This document shows, in pieces, positions 9,781 through 21,644 of a DNA stretch of 64,000 nucleotides. The notes below the pieces were generated by a model. It made no database searches, was not told the origin of the DNA, and saw only the letters and a list, made by a program, of their open reading frames with translations. The stretch is from the NCBI GenBank assembly GCA_023375785.1, contig SZWC01000563.1, positions 231,448 to 295,447 on the forward strand, given 5' to 3'. Positions within the stretch are counted from its first letter, which is position 1. The number at the start of each line of letters is the position of its first letter. Source of the stretch: Penium margaritaceum (Eukaryota; Streptophyta; Zygnematophyceae; Desmidiales; Peniaceae). A program made the position numbers and the translations under genes.

Positions 9781-11461
9781 CAAAGCTTAGCAGCAGCAGC
9801 AGAAGACTGGCGTATTGGTGCCAGACAACGCCGGCGGACCCCCACACGCGCCTGTGCAGGGGAAATGCTGGCGGATTTTTTCCGACAGCATTGACCCGCC
9901 TGGTGGCGGCTGCAGATTTTTTCCCACGTCCACTGGGCCAGAAGAAATGCTGCCCAAAATTTTGGCAGCACTGACCCCCATGCGTGACGTGAGTAGGTGA
10001 GTGGCAGGCCGCGTCCAACACCTACGGGTGACGACGTATGCTGAAACGTCACCCACGTGTAGTGAGTGGCACTAGCACGCAGCAGCAGCAGTCTGCAGCA
10101 GTGGCAGCCGCAGGCAACGGCAGCGAGCAGTGGCAAAAGCAGCCAGCAGCAGCTGCGTGTAGCAACAACAGCGGGTAGAAGCAGCAGCTTGTAATTGTCT
10201 GTAGCAGTAGCATCCCGTAGTAGCAGCTCGCAGCACTAGTAGCCCGCAGCAGTAGTGAGGAGCAGCTGCTGCAAGAAGCAGTTGTAGTAGCGTGCAGCAG
10301 CAGCAGCAAGCTGCAGCAGCCGCAGCAGCGAGCTGCAGCAGCAGCCAGCTGCAGCAGCGCCTGCAGCGAGCAGCTGCCAGCAGCGGCTACTGCTACTCGC
10401 TGCTCGCACCAAGCGAGCAACGAGCAGCAGCCCGTTGTTGCCAGCGAGCAGTAGCTCGCTGCCAGCAAGCAGCAGCTTGCTGCGAGCGAGCAACATCTCG
10501 CTGCCAGCGAGCGGCAGCTCGCTGCCAGCAAGCAATAGCCCGCTGCTCACAGTTGACAGCGGGCAGCTGCCCGCTGTGACAGACGAGAAAAGAGGGAAAG
10601 ATAACGCAAGAAGAAAATCCCCCACCCCACAAGCCTTGTGCCGCAGCTGCAGCAGCTGCCTTCGCTGTTGCAGCTGCCACAACACCCGTAGCAGCCCGCA
10701 GCAGCAGTATTTACTATTGCTACTGCAGCCGCAGCAGCAGCAGTAGCAACAATAGCCGTAGCAGTAGCAGCAGTAGTAGGTGTACAACAGCAGCAGCAAT
10801 AGCAGCTGTAGCAGCAGCAGCAGTAGCACCAATCGCAGCAACAGCAGCATCAGCACCAATAACAGCAGCAGAAGCAACAACAACAGCTACATCAGTAGCA
10901 GCAACAACATTGGCTGCAACAACGGCCCCAACAACCACCCCTACCAACGTCAGCATCCCGCTATTGACATCACTGGTGACATCATCAACTAAAAAAGAAA
11001 ACAGAAAAACCAAACAAAACAAAAGGGCATCACACCATGGCTGGTAGCCCCACTAATGAGGGGTCCTCCGCTGTTGGGGGTCCCCAACCCCCCCTTTCTT
11101 GTAGCGGCTGCAGCAACAGCAGGTGCAGATGCAACAATAGCAGTAGTAACGACAGTAACAACAACAGCAGCAGGAGGAGGAGCAGCAGTAGTAGCAGCAG
11201 CACCACGAGCAGTAGCAACAGTAGTAACAGCAACAACAGGAGCAGCACGAGCAGTAGGAGCAGTAGCAACAATAGGAGCAGCAGCAGCAGCGGAAGCAAC
11301 AGAAGCAGCAGTAGCAGCGGTAGGGGGAGCAGCAGAGGTAGGAGCCCTCTGGCATCGTTGGCAACAACCTTGATCCCCTCGCTGTTCTTTAGTAACAGCT
11401 TGCCGTCCTGGCGTAGTAGCTTGCGGCACTGCAACCATTATTCTCTAAGACTGCCCCTAGT
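9781..11461 (+). other. E3 leader with CAG/CAA triplet tracts
   Basis: A long untranslated leader. 10076-10560 and 10700-10990 are rich in CAG, CAA and TAG-interrupted triplets, and 11100-11345 is again CAG/CAA-rich. Open frames in every reading frame encode poly-Ala, poly-Ser, poly-Gln or poly-Leu and are by-products of the triplets. Confidence 0.75.
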
Positions 11462-12727
11462 GTGCCGTCGTTCTTCACCCCTTCAGGGCACGCCAACCCA
11501 GTTGTGTCTGCTGCCACGCACTACTTGGCGCAGGAGCAGAATCAGCGCCAGCGACAGACAGTGACCTCTGTCCTTGGCCCCACTCTGGGTGCCGGCCGCA
11601 TGCAAAAGGACTTTGAGACGCCGCCGCCGCCGCTTCACGCCGGCGAGCAGTTCCGGAGTTGGGAGCTTAGCTTCTGGATGTGGACACAGGGTGAGGGCTT
11701 GTGGGCATACTACACCCTGCCGTATGATGCCATCCTGGCCGACCAGTTATATGACGCTGGTCGTGCCATTCGTGCTTTAGTCCCTATCGCCACTCCAGCT
11801 TCCCGCCTCGCCCTCGAGCCCTTCTTAGGCGACTTCACCGCTGATGCCATCCCAGACCCTGCAGCCGCGTGGCACATCCTCACTCGTCCCCATCGCCTGA
11901 CTAGAGAGGCTGAGACCAGTTGCCTGCTGCTAGAGTTCAACTCCTTGCACATGGGGGAAATTGAGACGGTCACCTCCTATTGACAGCGAGCGGAGGACAT
12001 CCTTCGTCGCCTCGGGACCTTTGCCCCACCTTCTTTGGCTGCGCTCCTCACCATCAAACGTGGTGCCACGGATGCGTACGCGGACGTCTTCGTCCACTAT
12101 CCTCACGACATCCTCTCCACCATGGCGGCCCAGGGTACCCTTATGCCCTGGGCATACAAGCTCTCCCTCCAGATTGAGGAAGCTCGTCTGGAGTCCCGAC
12201 TCCAGCACACGGAGGCCGTCGCCTCCCCTGCCGTCGCCGCCCATGGCGTCGCCTTCGTGGCCGTCGCCTCACTCGCCGCATCTACCTCATCATCGTTGCG
12301 GAAGAAGAAAATTTGGAACAAGAAAGTCAACGGTAAACAGCAACAGCAGCAGCCGTCAACCAGGTCCAACGGTAGTGGCTCGGTCTGCCACAACTGTGGC
12401 CAGCCCGGGCATGAGTGGTACACGTGCCCTCTACCGACAGAAAAGACGCATGTCATCGCCACCATGTGTCGCCAGCGCAAGCGCCGTCTCGCCTCTGCCG
12501 CCGTAGTTGTCGTCGGCTCTGACACCTTGGCCTCATCTAGTAGCTCAACCACTCCCGTTGCCTTGCCAGTCCCGCCGATCCCCATGCCGCCGCCATTACT
12601 GCCGCAGCCGTCGGCGCCGGCACAGTCATCCTTCTACCTGGGCTTCGGTGCTGTCACCCCGCACTCCGTCTACACTCCCGGCCCGTCCTCCCGTGAGCGC
12701 CAGCTGGAGCAGTTCATCACGCTCTAG
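11462..12727 (+). pseudogene. E3 gag (capsid and nucleocapsid)
   Basis: The capsid part shows the Copia UBN2-type pattern (KDFETPPPPLHAGEQF, LLLEFNSLHMGE, ALLTIKRGATDAYADVFV). A CCHC knuckle CHNCGQPGHEWYTC lies at 12386-12427, followed by a Pro/Ser-rich tail. It would form the particle shell and package RNA. The same parts are seen in E4 and E10. Confidence 0.8.
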
Positions 12728-12799
12728 CTTGGCCTGCCTCGCCCTCCTCCCCAAGGAAGTGCGAGTTGCATCACTTCTTGCTCTCCAGTCCAGCCCTGC

Positions 12800-13500
12800 A
12801 TGACTGAGACTGAGCTATGGTCGTGCCTCATTTCCTCGTCTGTCTCGTTGTCTCTCATGGTCTCCGCTACCCCTTCCCATGACAACGTTGCTTGGCTTGA
12901 TGATTGGCAGTCTTGGTTTGCGCCTCCTTCCACCGCATCCGCGTCCCTTGCTTGCTGCCATGAGACCGTTAGCAATCTAGCGACCCTGGTCCAGGACCCT
13001 GCTGAGACCTGGATCATCGACTCCGGGGCCACGCATCACATGACGGCCTCTTGTGAGGCCTTTAGTATACTTGATCCGTTAGGCGATGTCTCCAGTGTCC
13101 GGACAGGCTCTGGCTAGGTGTTGCCCGTCCGTGGTGTTGGCGTCGTTCGTTTTCGTGGTCCCTCTAGTGACGTCATTCTGACCGATGTCCTCTTCGTCCC
13201 TGGTCTTGAGCTCAGTCCATCACTGCCCTTGACCGCATGAGCATGGACGTTGTGTACTCGTGTGGTGTTGGCACACTGTTGTTGCGTCCATCTGGTCTTG
13301 TTGTACTGTACGCCACCGCATGTGGAAACTTGTAGCATGTACCTCGCCTCTCCTCCTCTCCTTGCATCTCCTCCCCGTCGGCCGCCACAGGCCATGTGTT
13401 TGTCACTAGTACACTTTCTCCTCAGCACACTCGCCTCTTGCACCGCCGCCTCTGCCACGTCCACTCTGTCGTCGTAGACAACATGCTCCACACCTAGCCG
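12800..13500 (+). pseudogene. E3 protease and GAG-pre-integrase region
   Basis: The WIIDSGATHHMT motif at about 13008-13043 is the Copia aspartic protease active site (DSGA). The following region up to about 13500 aligns with the pre-integrase zinc-binding segment of E2. Confidence 0.75.
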
Positions 13501-13510
13501 CCCAAGGGCC

Positions 13511-14330
13511 TTGACCTGGAGACTTTTCCCCTCCTGTGCCCCACTGAGTGCATTGACTGTGCTCAGGGGAAGATTCACCGGTCCACGTACCCCTTGTCTT
13601 CCTCCCGTGCATCCGTCCCTCTCGACCTTGTCCACTCAGACGTCATGGGTCCTCTCCCCACCTAGTCTGTTGGCGAGCATGGTCGCTATGTCCTCACCCT
13701 CACTGACAACTATTCTCGCTACTGCTGGGTCTTCTGCCTTCGGCAGAAGAGCGATGTCGGCCACGCCATCCAGGACTGGCTTGTCCTTACAGAGCGCGAG
13801 TGTGGCCGCTCTCTCCGCCATTTTTTCTGCGATCGCGGTGGTGAGTACATGGGTGAGGCCACCACCTTTCTCACCTTCCGCGGCATCCATCATGAGACGT
13901 CTGCGCCTTACACGCCCGCCCAGAACGATGTCTCCGAACGGTGGAAGCGTACCATGGCCGACGCCATCCACACCATGCGTGTCGAGTCTAGTCTCGCCGA
14001 TGGCTTCTATTTTGAAGGCATGGCCTACATGACCTGGGACTGGAACCGGAATCCCCATGCTCCCCTTCCTCGCCAGTCCACCCCGTACTAGCATTGGTGC
14101 GGTCAGGGAGCTGACCTGCGCCCGGCTCAAGTCTGGGGCTGCGTGGCCATTGTGTGGTTGCCCGCCCCACAGGAGGGCGGCAAGCTCACCCCGCACGGAC
14201 GTCCCTGCACCTTCCTTGGTGTCTCTCGTCAGTCCAAGGCCTGGCGCTTCTGGGATCCCTCCTGGTACTACATTGTTGAGTCCCGGGATGCCCTCTTCTT
14301 TGAGGACATGTTTCCTCACAACCTCATTCT
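13511..14330 (+). pseudogene. E3 integrase
   Basis: Plus-strand counterpart of E2 8131-9000: CAQG zinc-finger tail, VHSDVMG-type core start, TSAPYTPAQND block, and the AWRFWDPSWYYIVESRDALFFEDM strand that ends Copia integrases. Confidence 0.8.
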
Positions 14331-14419
14331 CTCCAGCTCTTCCGTACCCATCCCGTTGCGTGAAGGAGTGGTGAGTCCGTCCTCCATCCTGTTGCTTCCA
14401 GGTGATACATACCTCGGTC

Positions 14420-14900
14420 CCTCCGGGCCACCAGCCCCAGTTTCGGCCGCTAGTCCCTCCGAGCCGGCAGCCCCAGTCGCGTCTACTCGTCCCTCCGGGC
14501 CAACAGTCCCAGTCGCGTCCGCTGGTCCCTCCAAGCCGGCAGCCCCAGGTGTGTCCATTGGTCCCTCCGGGCCAGCAGGCCCAGTTGCGTTTGCTGGTCC
14601 CTCCGGGCCGGCAGCCCTAGTCGCATCCACTGGTCCCTTCGGGCCGGCAACCCTAGTGGCGTCCGCTGGTTCCTCAGGGCCGGCAACCCCCATCCCGTCC
14701 GGTGGTCCCTCCGGTCTAGCAGCCCCAGTCACGTCCGCTGGTCCCTCTGGGCCAGTAACCCCCTTTTGCGTCTGCTGGTCCTTCTGGACCGGCAGCCCCA
14801 GTTGCGTCCGCTGGCCCCTTCGGGCCTGCAAGTGCAGTCGCTCGAGTCAGGCAAGCAGCCCGGTTACATCAACGGGCCCCTCCGGGCCAGCAATCCCATC
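14420..14900 (+). repeat. 36 bp minisatellite in the E3 integrase-RT linker
   Basis: About 13 imperfect 36 bp units encoding the same 12-residue GPSGPAxPVxSA motif as the E2 array, but with a different copy number. It follows integrase directly. Confidence 0.85.
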
Positions 14901-15079
14901 CGCCTCCATTATTCCGACGGACTCAGTGCCATCGCCTGCCTTGCCACTCTACACGTGTGGCCCAGGCGGCAGCCTCCGACCCAGACCGTCGGTGGGCGCA
15001 CACACCGTTACACCGTGCTCCGTGGCGCCTCGACCCCCGGTGGCTCCACGTGTCTCCTCCACTCCCACGCTCGTGTGTG

Positions 15080-16253
15080 GGGATACCGGCACCAAGGCCC
15101 TCGGCTTGACCACCTTGGCCATCATTGCAGACCTTCACCCGGGCTCTGCACTGTGCTACGCCATGCTTCATCATGAGCATCGGTACGCTCTTGTGGCTGC
15201 ACTCGCGCGCATCCCACTTGGGCTCGAGACATACACGCACTCTTAGTCTGCTCCACAGCATGCCCGGAGGACCTACACACCCTGCGCAAGCCACGAGCCT
15301 CTCTTGAGGCCGCACATTGGGACGCTGCATGCGCTGATGAGCTCGCCGTTATCCGACAGCACCACGTGTACGACCTCGTCGACCTTCCTCCTGGACGGAA
15401 GGCCATCGGCGCCAAGTGGGTATTTCAGCGCAAGTGGAAGCCCGACAAGTCCTTGGACAAGTAGAAGGCCCACCTTACAGCCAAGGGATTTGTCCAGATT
15501 CTTAGGGTCGATTACGACCAGATCTTTGCCCCAGTTGGTCGGTTCTCCACTAGCCGGGCACTCTTCAGCCTATTCGCCCAGCATGGGTGGGAGCTGCATC
15601 CGATGGATGTGAGCAACACTTTTCTACATGGTTCACTGGAGGGTGAGGAGCTCTACATGGTGCAGCCCCCAGGCTTTGATGATGGCACTAGGAGAGTCTG
15701 GCAACTGCGCAAGGCCCTCTATGGCCTCAAGCAGTCGCCTTGGTGCTGGAACCAAGAAATCAGCAGCACGCTCCTTCGTGGCGGGCTCCAACGCAGCACC
15801 GCTGACCCCGCACTATTTATAATTCCATGAGACCAGAATTTTGCTACTGTTCTAGTTTACGGTGATGATCTGCTCATTATGTCGCAAGATACGGCTGCCA
15901 TCCAGCGTGTCAAGGACCTGCTGCACGTCGGCTATAAAATGAAGGACCTCGGATCTGCTAGAGGTTTCCTGGGCATGGAGCTCGAGCATGATCGCTCCCA
16001 GGGCGTCCTGCACATCCACCAGGCCGCCTTTGTGCAGACACTGTCTACCCGCTTTGCGAAGGACGTGCCGCTCGTGCGGAGCGCATCCTCACTAATGTCA
16101 CCCGATGGCCAGGTGAAGCTAAAGTGTCCTGACCCAAATGTTGTGGGGGGGCCAATTGACGTAACCACGTACCTGCGAGTCATCGGGTCACTCATGTTCC
16201 TGGCGACGACGACGCACCCAAACATCGCATTCGCCGTCAACCTCCTAGCCTAG
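15080..16253 (+). pseudogene. E3 reverse transcriptase
   Basis: Blocks seen include LPPGRKAIGAKWVF-like entry sequence around 15380-15430, MDVSNTFLHGSLEGEELYM, ALYGLKQSP, the YGDDLL catalytic-loop position near 15860, and KDLGSARGFLGMELEHD. It corresponds to E2 5700-6900. Confidence 0.8.
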
Positions 16254-16289
16254 TTCTCTCAGAAGCCGCGTCACCTCCACTATGAGGCA

Positions 16290-16826
16290 GTGATCCGAGT
16301 ACTGTGCTATCTCGTCTCTACTCCTCGGCGAGGTCTCATGTTCCGCCGTCAGCCGTATGTTGTCGCGGTTGGCTACACCGATAGTGAGTGGGTCGGCAGT
16401 GCGGACGGTAAGAGCCGTACAGGCTGGATCTTTCTGATTGGCGGCACAGCTGTGTCGTGGCGTAGTGGCAAGCAGGGGTGCGTTGCACGCAGCACTGCCG
16501 AGGCTGAGTACGTTGCTCTTGGCTCAGGCGCATGTGAGAGTGTGTGGTTGCGTCGTCTGTTGTCCGAGTTGCGTCAGTCCATCGCATTCATCACGTTGCA
16601 CTGTGACAATGAGAGTGCCATGGCCATCGCCGACAATGACGGCGTGCATCACACACGCACAAAGCACATCAACGTTGAGTATCACTATGTGCATTTGTTG
16701 TTGCATGACGGCAGCGTCAGCATCGTGTGGGTTGAGACAGCACGGCAGTTGGCTGACTTCTTGACCAAGGCACTGAAGCACGACTCGTTCAAGAAAGCTG
16801 TGAGTTCAGTCGGCATGCGTCCGTGA
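16290..16826 (+). pseudogene. E3 RNase H
   Basis: A 178-codon frame with YTDSEWVGSADGKSRTG, RSTAEAEYVALGSGACE, LHCDNESAMAI, TKHINVEYHYV and LADFLTKAL, the standard Copia RNase H series. It is the closest match to the E2 frame at 5135-6058. Confidence 0.85.
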
Positions 16827-16920
16827 GTGACTCTCTCTGTCCCTTCTTGCGTTTCTCCTTGGCCTGGGGAAGTTTGGTCGTTGATTGTGTCTCTGCCCGC
16901 ACATGTGCACTAAGCCTGTG

Positions 16921-17784
16921 AGTCATGGGGGAGTGTAGGTTTTCGTGCATCTCTCATTGCACTCTGTTGTGTCCTCCCGGTTTGTGTACATTGGCGTGCA
17001 GATGATTGACGGCGTGACTTGACACCATTGGAGTGTCGCTCGGTTGAGCCGACGCACGCTAAGGCCCACTCACCCGTCGGTGGAGCCTCCTCCCTCTGGC
17101 AATGTGCTCAGCTCCATCGGCAGGCCTCCTCGGTGGTCGGGCCGCCGGCAGTCACTGCCACTGCAGATGCTGTCTGCATGCACCTAGCATTGTGTCTGGT
17201 TGTGGCATTGCATCTGCAGCATCATGCGGTGCCTAGGGTCCATGTCTCCTACTGTATGGCCCTGTTTGGCATCGTTGACTGTCGTAGGCACTGCCTGGGT
17301 TTGGGCAGCCATAACTCTTTACTGCTTTTTTTCTAGCTGATTCTGACCGCACGATTGCGTTCGCAGCGGTTGTTTTATGGTATGGTGCAGTTTTTAGGCA
17401 TAACGTACGACGCCCGGGATATGGGCTGTCGGGCGTTTGGCAGGGCTCACCGAGAAAACCCTGCCTGCCAGAAAATAGGTCCTAGACTATTTTCTGATTG
17501 GCTGGTTAGCTCAGTAACAATTTCTACACTAGTGGGGGGGAGCTAGAACTTGGAGGGATCTCCCATTGTTGCTTATTCTTCAATACTTATCAGTCATTTT
17601 CAGTTTTCAGCTGCTTTCTGGCGCTAATATTGGCGCGCACGTTTATGAGTAACAAATCCAGAGCTTGCAGACTTACACTCTACAACAGCACACTGAGGGG
17701 GTAGCATACTTAAGCAACGAGCGTAGAAGCCCGCACGCTGCATCAACAACGCATAGTGCCCCAACCTGTTGCCTAGGTTTTCTA
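16921..17784 (+). repeat. E3 polypurine tract and 3' LTR
   Basis: GTCATGGGGGAG at 16922-16933 leads into the LTR start TGTAGG at 16934. The LTR is 851 bp and ends CCTAGGTTTTCTA at 17784. The sequence then changes to E4 material. Confidence 0.85.
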
Positions 17785-17988
17785 TATCCTCATATCACAG
17801 CATCCCTCATGACCCGATGGTACGCATGTCCATACACGTGCATCACTGGCATAGGTGCGTAACGAGATGCTCAACAATCCACACCCACACACCCAACTCT
17901 CAGCCATTCTCAGGTAAGGGGCGAAGCCCGGCAGAATAGCCACCATGAGCTTTCCGCGCGCTAGAGTGTTGGTGAAGAAGTCAGCTCG

Positions 17989-18451
17989 CTACATGTCCGT
18001 ACCGACCCAAATGACGGAAATCACCTGTCGCTCCACAAGATCATGCACAAAGTGATGCTTAACACCACTGTGCTTCATGCCTACATGAAACAAACCAGAG
18101 TTCTCTGTAATGGCAAGAGCATTTTGGTTGCCACGACGCAAAACCAATGTGAAGCACAAACTAATGCAACTCGTGAAATAGACGCAACAGCAATACCGCC
18201 TCGGCAGCCCTAGCGTCCAACGCAACATACCGAGCCTGTGATGCGTTGTGCGCAGTGCAGTCCTACATGCCATTGCGCCACGACACGGTGATGCCACCCA
18301 ACGAGAACGCATAGTCTGTCCGACTGCACCCATAAGGGCTCCACGCCCAGTCACTGCCTGTGTAGCCATCGACTACCACCGAACATGGAAATTCCAAGCA
18401 GAGTCCGAGATACGGTGTGGAAACCACATACCGGACCACCTTTACAGCCAC
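17989..18451 (-). pseudogene. E4 RNase H
   Basis: Contains DWAWSPYGCSRTDYAF, SLGGITVSWRNG, ITENSGLFHVGMKHSGVKHHFVHD and ISVIWVGTD, matching the E3 RNase H order. Positions 17785-17988 to its left hold the element's 3' untranslated part. Confidence 0.7.
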
Positions 18452-18512
18452 ACGAAGGAGTCTTGCTTGAGGACACTACAAAAATTTTGCAAGGAGGTTG
18501 ACAACGAGAGCA

Positions 18513-19600
18513 CTACCTATTCGTGTTGTAGTGGCCAAGTACATTAGAGAGCCAAGAAGGCGCAGGTACAAGGTCACATCCACTGTTTCCCCGTTTGTGT
18601 TGGACAAACACCTTCAGAGCATCCTGCCCATCAAGTGTGATGGGGATGCAAGCTGTGGGAACTGCACCAAGGAGGTAAGAAAAAGACTCCCCTGTCATGT
18701 GGACAGAACGTGCCTGACGTAGCAAGAGTGTCCGACGCAGACGATCACGCACGATCTCCATTCCGAGAAACACAGCTGTAGGTCCAAGGTCTTTCATCCT
18801 GTACATAGCCTGAAGGACGACATTGGTCTCCTTCATGACCTCCATACCAGCAGACGCAATAAGGATGTCGTCCACGTAGTCCAGGATGACTATGAAGCTC
18901 TTAGCTGTCCGTTTGAGAAAGAGGACGGGTCAGCGTCACTTTGTACGTAACCGGCATGCGTCAGTGTGTCGGTGATCTCTTGGTTCCAACACGTGGGTGA
19001 ATATTTCAAGCCGTACAAGGCCTTGCGCAAGCTCCATAGCTTGTTACCAGCCTCAAAATCAAGTGGCTATACCATGTAGATCTCTTCCCCTAAGGTGCCA
19101 TGGAGAAACGTGTTGTTCACATCCATTTGGTGCAGCTCCCAATCGTGGTAAGCAAAAACCCCGAACAGAGCGCCAGCGGTGGTTGCGCGGCCAACGGGTG
19201 CGGAGGTAGCCGTGAATTCCACACCCTCAACCTTTGAGAACCCCCTTGGCTTTCAAGCGAGCCTTGTAGCAATCCAGTGTGCCATTAGGCTTCACCTCAT
19301 TGTGGAAGTCCAACTTGGCCTGTACAGCCTCAGGCGGGAGGTCGACAAGTCCATATGCACTGTGCTCATGGCTGGCTCTCAACTCATCTTGGCAAGCAAC
19401 ATGCCACAAACATGCATCATGAGCTGAGAGTGCCTCCTTCAATGTGCCTAGATCAGGCGTCGACGAGGGAGAGCTCAAGGTGGCAAATACACACGCCTCC
19501 AAACTCCTTTTGACCACGACAATGTTAGCTGTGACATCGCAAGCGACTGAGAACCTTCGGGAGACCAACTTGTTACCGACAGGATATAGTGGATGCACCT
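18513..19600 (-). pseudogene. E4 reverse transcriptase
   Basis: Two frames are recognisable. 18513-18875 carries MDDILIASAG and KDLGPTAVFLGMEI. 19227-19598 carries WHVACQDELRA and YGLVDLPPE from the RT entry region. The block between holds the YGLKQS and NNTFLHG-type segments in weaker form. Confidence 0.7.
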
Positions 19601-19613
19601 CAGTGTATTTCGC

Positions 19614-20302
19614 CTAAACACTCAGGCCAAGTGCCGTTGTGCTTGGCCTACCACTCTGAACATTGCAATGCAGGCATGAAGGTGCCGAGCTAGTAGTCTG
19701 CCAAGCCTTACAGGCCAATGGTCGGAGACGGCCATCGGGCTCCAAGGAGTAACCCGAAGCTGAGGTGCTCACCTCTGGCTGCGTAGCAACCGGCTGGTCC
19801 ATAGTAGCAAGGACTGCATGCTCGTAGAGAAGGGGAGCAGATGTAGGACAATCATGGACAGGTGCTGGCTCCCCTCTTGGAGAAGCAGGTGTAGACAGAG
19901 GATTAGGTGTGACTGGGGAGATTGCCACAGGCACAAGACCAGGTGTACCAGAAATAGGTGTGCTAGAGAGGACCGGCACTTGCACGGAGGCAGGTGTGCC
20001 TGAAGGGACTGACAATGGCACAAAGGCAGGTGTATTACAAGGGACTGAGACCTACATAGGGGCAGGTGTGCCATAAGGGATTGAAATTGGCAGGAAAAGA
20101 GGTGTACCAGAGGGAGCCGACGAGGCCACTGGACCGCAACCATAATGGCCGGATCGTCATCAGTCGGAGACCGGACCACAGGTGTGAGAACCTCATTGCG
20201 ATTCCATGGAAACAAACAGCTCGTCAAACCATGGAGTCTGGTAAACGCTAGGTTCAGATCTGTCCTAGCAAGTCATTAAAAAAAGTACGAGTATCTGAGT
20301 AA
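19614..20302 (-). pseudogene. E4 integrase-RT linker, Pro/Ser-rich
   Basis: A low-complexity frame rich in TPASVQVPVLS-type repeats, at the place where E2, E3 and E5 also have repeat linkers. The repeat is loose (about 30-36 bp) at 19860-20110. No enzymatic domain. Confidence 0.6.
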
Positions 20303-20773
20303 CAAGGTGTACCCTTGTTACGGGGTGAGAATCGCTACTCGAGTCTCACCCGTTGGCCGGCGAGCGAGGCTAGCCGGCGCTCATCAGGACTCGAGGGCAA
20401 TCTCGTCCGAAGTCCGCAAAACCTCGCAAATGTTCCTACTAGCTCCTAGGTTTGGCCAAAACGGGCCACATGTAATGAAACCTAGTTTGGTCCCACAAAA
20501 CATGCAAAGTACGGAATACTCTAGGCTTTCTACCACACCAAGTGATATATGTCGCAACACTGTTAAGGACACATGTAGGTTTGCCAAAAGGGGCAGCCAA
20601 GGATCGACGGCCGGCGAAGTGCGTAAGACAGAGAGGTGGCACCGCCATGTGGTGAGCTTGGCGTGCACACGTCTTCACAATCAACATGGATCACTGCTGA
20701 CCGCCGAATCTGTATGCACTACACACCCAAGGACATAACGGACGAATATATACATAGAGGGTTATCAAGGTGT
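20303..20773. mobile_element. Non-coding insert of about 455 bp flanked by an 8 bp repeat
   Basis: CAAGGTGT occurs at 20303-20310 and again at 20766-20773, with E4 linker and integrase sequence outside. The insert has a short terminal ACCCT inverted match, an internal hairpin (GGGTGAGA/TCTCACCC near 20326-20350) and no recognisable protein. An 8 bp target duplication would suit a hAT-type non-autonomous transposon; a 5 bp reading (CAAGG) would suit a solo LTR. Confidence 0.4.
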
Positions 20774-21644
20774 GGATTCTAGTATGGACCCATGCATAGG
20801 TCTAGACTCCCCCATCCTCCGGGAAGCCACACAAGTGGAATTGTGGTCCGTGGCCAATGACAGGATAATGGATAGGTCACGGCACGCAAGACCCTTAAAG
20901 AAAAGAGTGTCTTGAGACTTGACGATATGGTGACAAGCAGGGTCCCAAAAGCGCCACGCCTTTGACCGCATGAAAATCCTAGGAAGGTACACGTACGGCC
21001 CCGAGGTGAGACATTTGACCCCTGCTGGTCCTCAGTGTACTAGACGTAGGCTAGGGATCCCCAAAAGCGAGCAAGACAAAGGTCGACAGGATGGCCAAAC
21101 CACAACCCGTACGGCGCGACATGATTCATAAGAGGACTGTGCTGTAGGCGGTCTTAGACCCACGTTATGTATGAAAACTCCTCAAAGGCAAAAGAATCTA
21201 GAAGGCCACACTTAGACCGCATGGTGCGGAAGACATCCTCCATGGTACGTTTCCAGTGCTCAGACATGTCATTTTGCTGTGGTGTAGCAGTGACGGAGAG
21301 CTAATAAAAACACCTCTTTCTACAAAGAAGGTGTCAATCTTGCCTAAGAGCTCACCAGCACGATCAATGCGAAATTCGTAGAGGTCCTGATGAGATAGGC
21401 GCTCAACCATCATCAGCCACAAGCAGAGTGCCAGGACGGCATCACTCTTGTGGCGGAGGCTATAGACCCTCCTCATCTTGGGAAAGTCATCTGTCTGGGT
21501 GAGGACATATCGCCCCCAATCTGAGAGAGACTCAACAGGGAGGACACCAAAAAGGTCCGAGTGGACTAACTCAAGCCGACGTAGTGCCTAGGAAGTGGAG
21601 TAAGGGTAAGTGCAATGATGCATCTTACCCTGAGCAGAGAAGAG
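20774..21644 (-). pseudogene. E4 integrase
   Basis: SKAWRFWDPACHHIVKSQDT near 20880-20970 is the post-core strand; 21198-21476 includes the RVYSLRHKSDAV and FRIDRAGELLG core segments. Order and spacing match E3. Confidence 0.7.

Larger units (their letters stand above)
8997..17784 (+). mobile_element. E3: Copia LTR retrotransposon fossil with both LTRs
   Basis: Order: 5' LTR (8997-9765), primer site, 1.7 kb CAG-rich leader, gag with zinc knuckle, protease, integrase, repeat linker, RT, RNase H, purine tract, 3' LTR (16934-17784). This is the Copia gene order. The two LTRs differ at roughly 11% of positions by eye, so it is moderately old. The coding part is broken in about ten places. The 5' LTR lacks the first 80 or so bases present in the 3' LTR. 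No target-site duplication was found. Confidence 0.9.

Noticed and set aside
10236-11438. Many overlapping poly-Ala, poly-Ser and poly-Leu frames
   Set aside because: Same triplet effect in the E3 leader, between primer site and gag.
11462-12727. Domesticated gag gene
   Set aside because: It sits in full Copia context with LTRs and a broken pol, with no sign of separate preservation.
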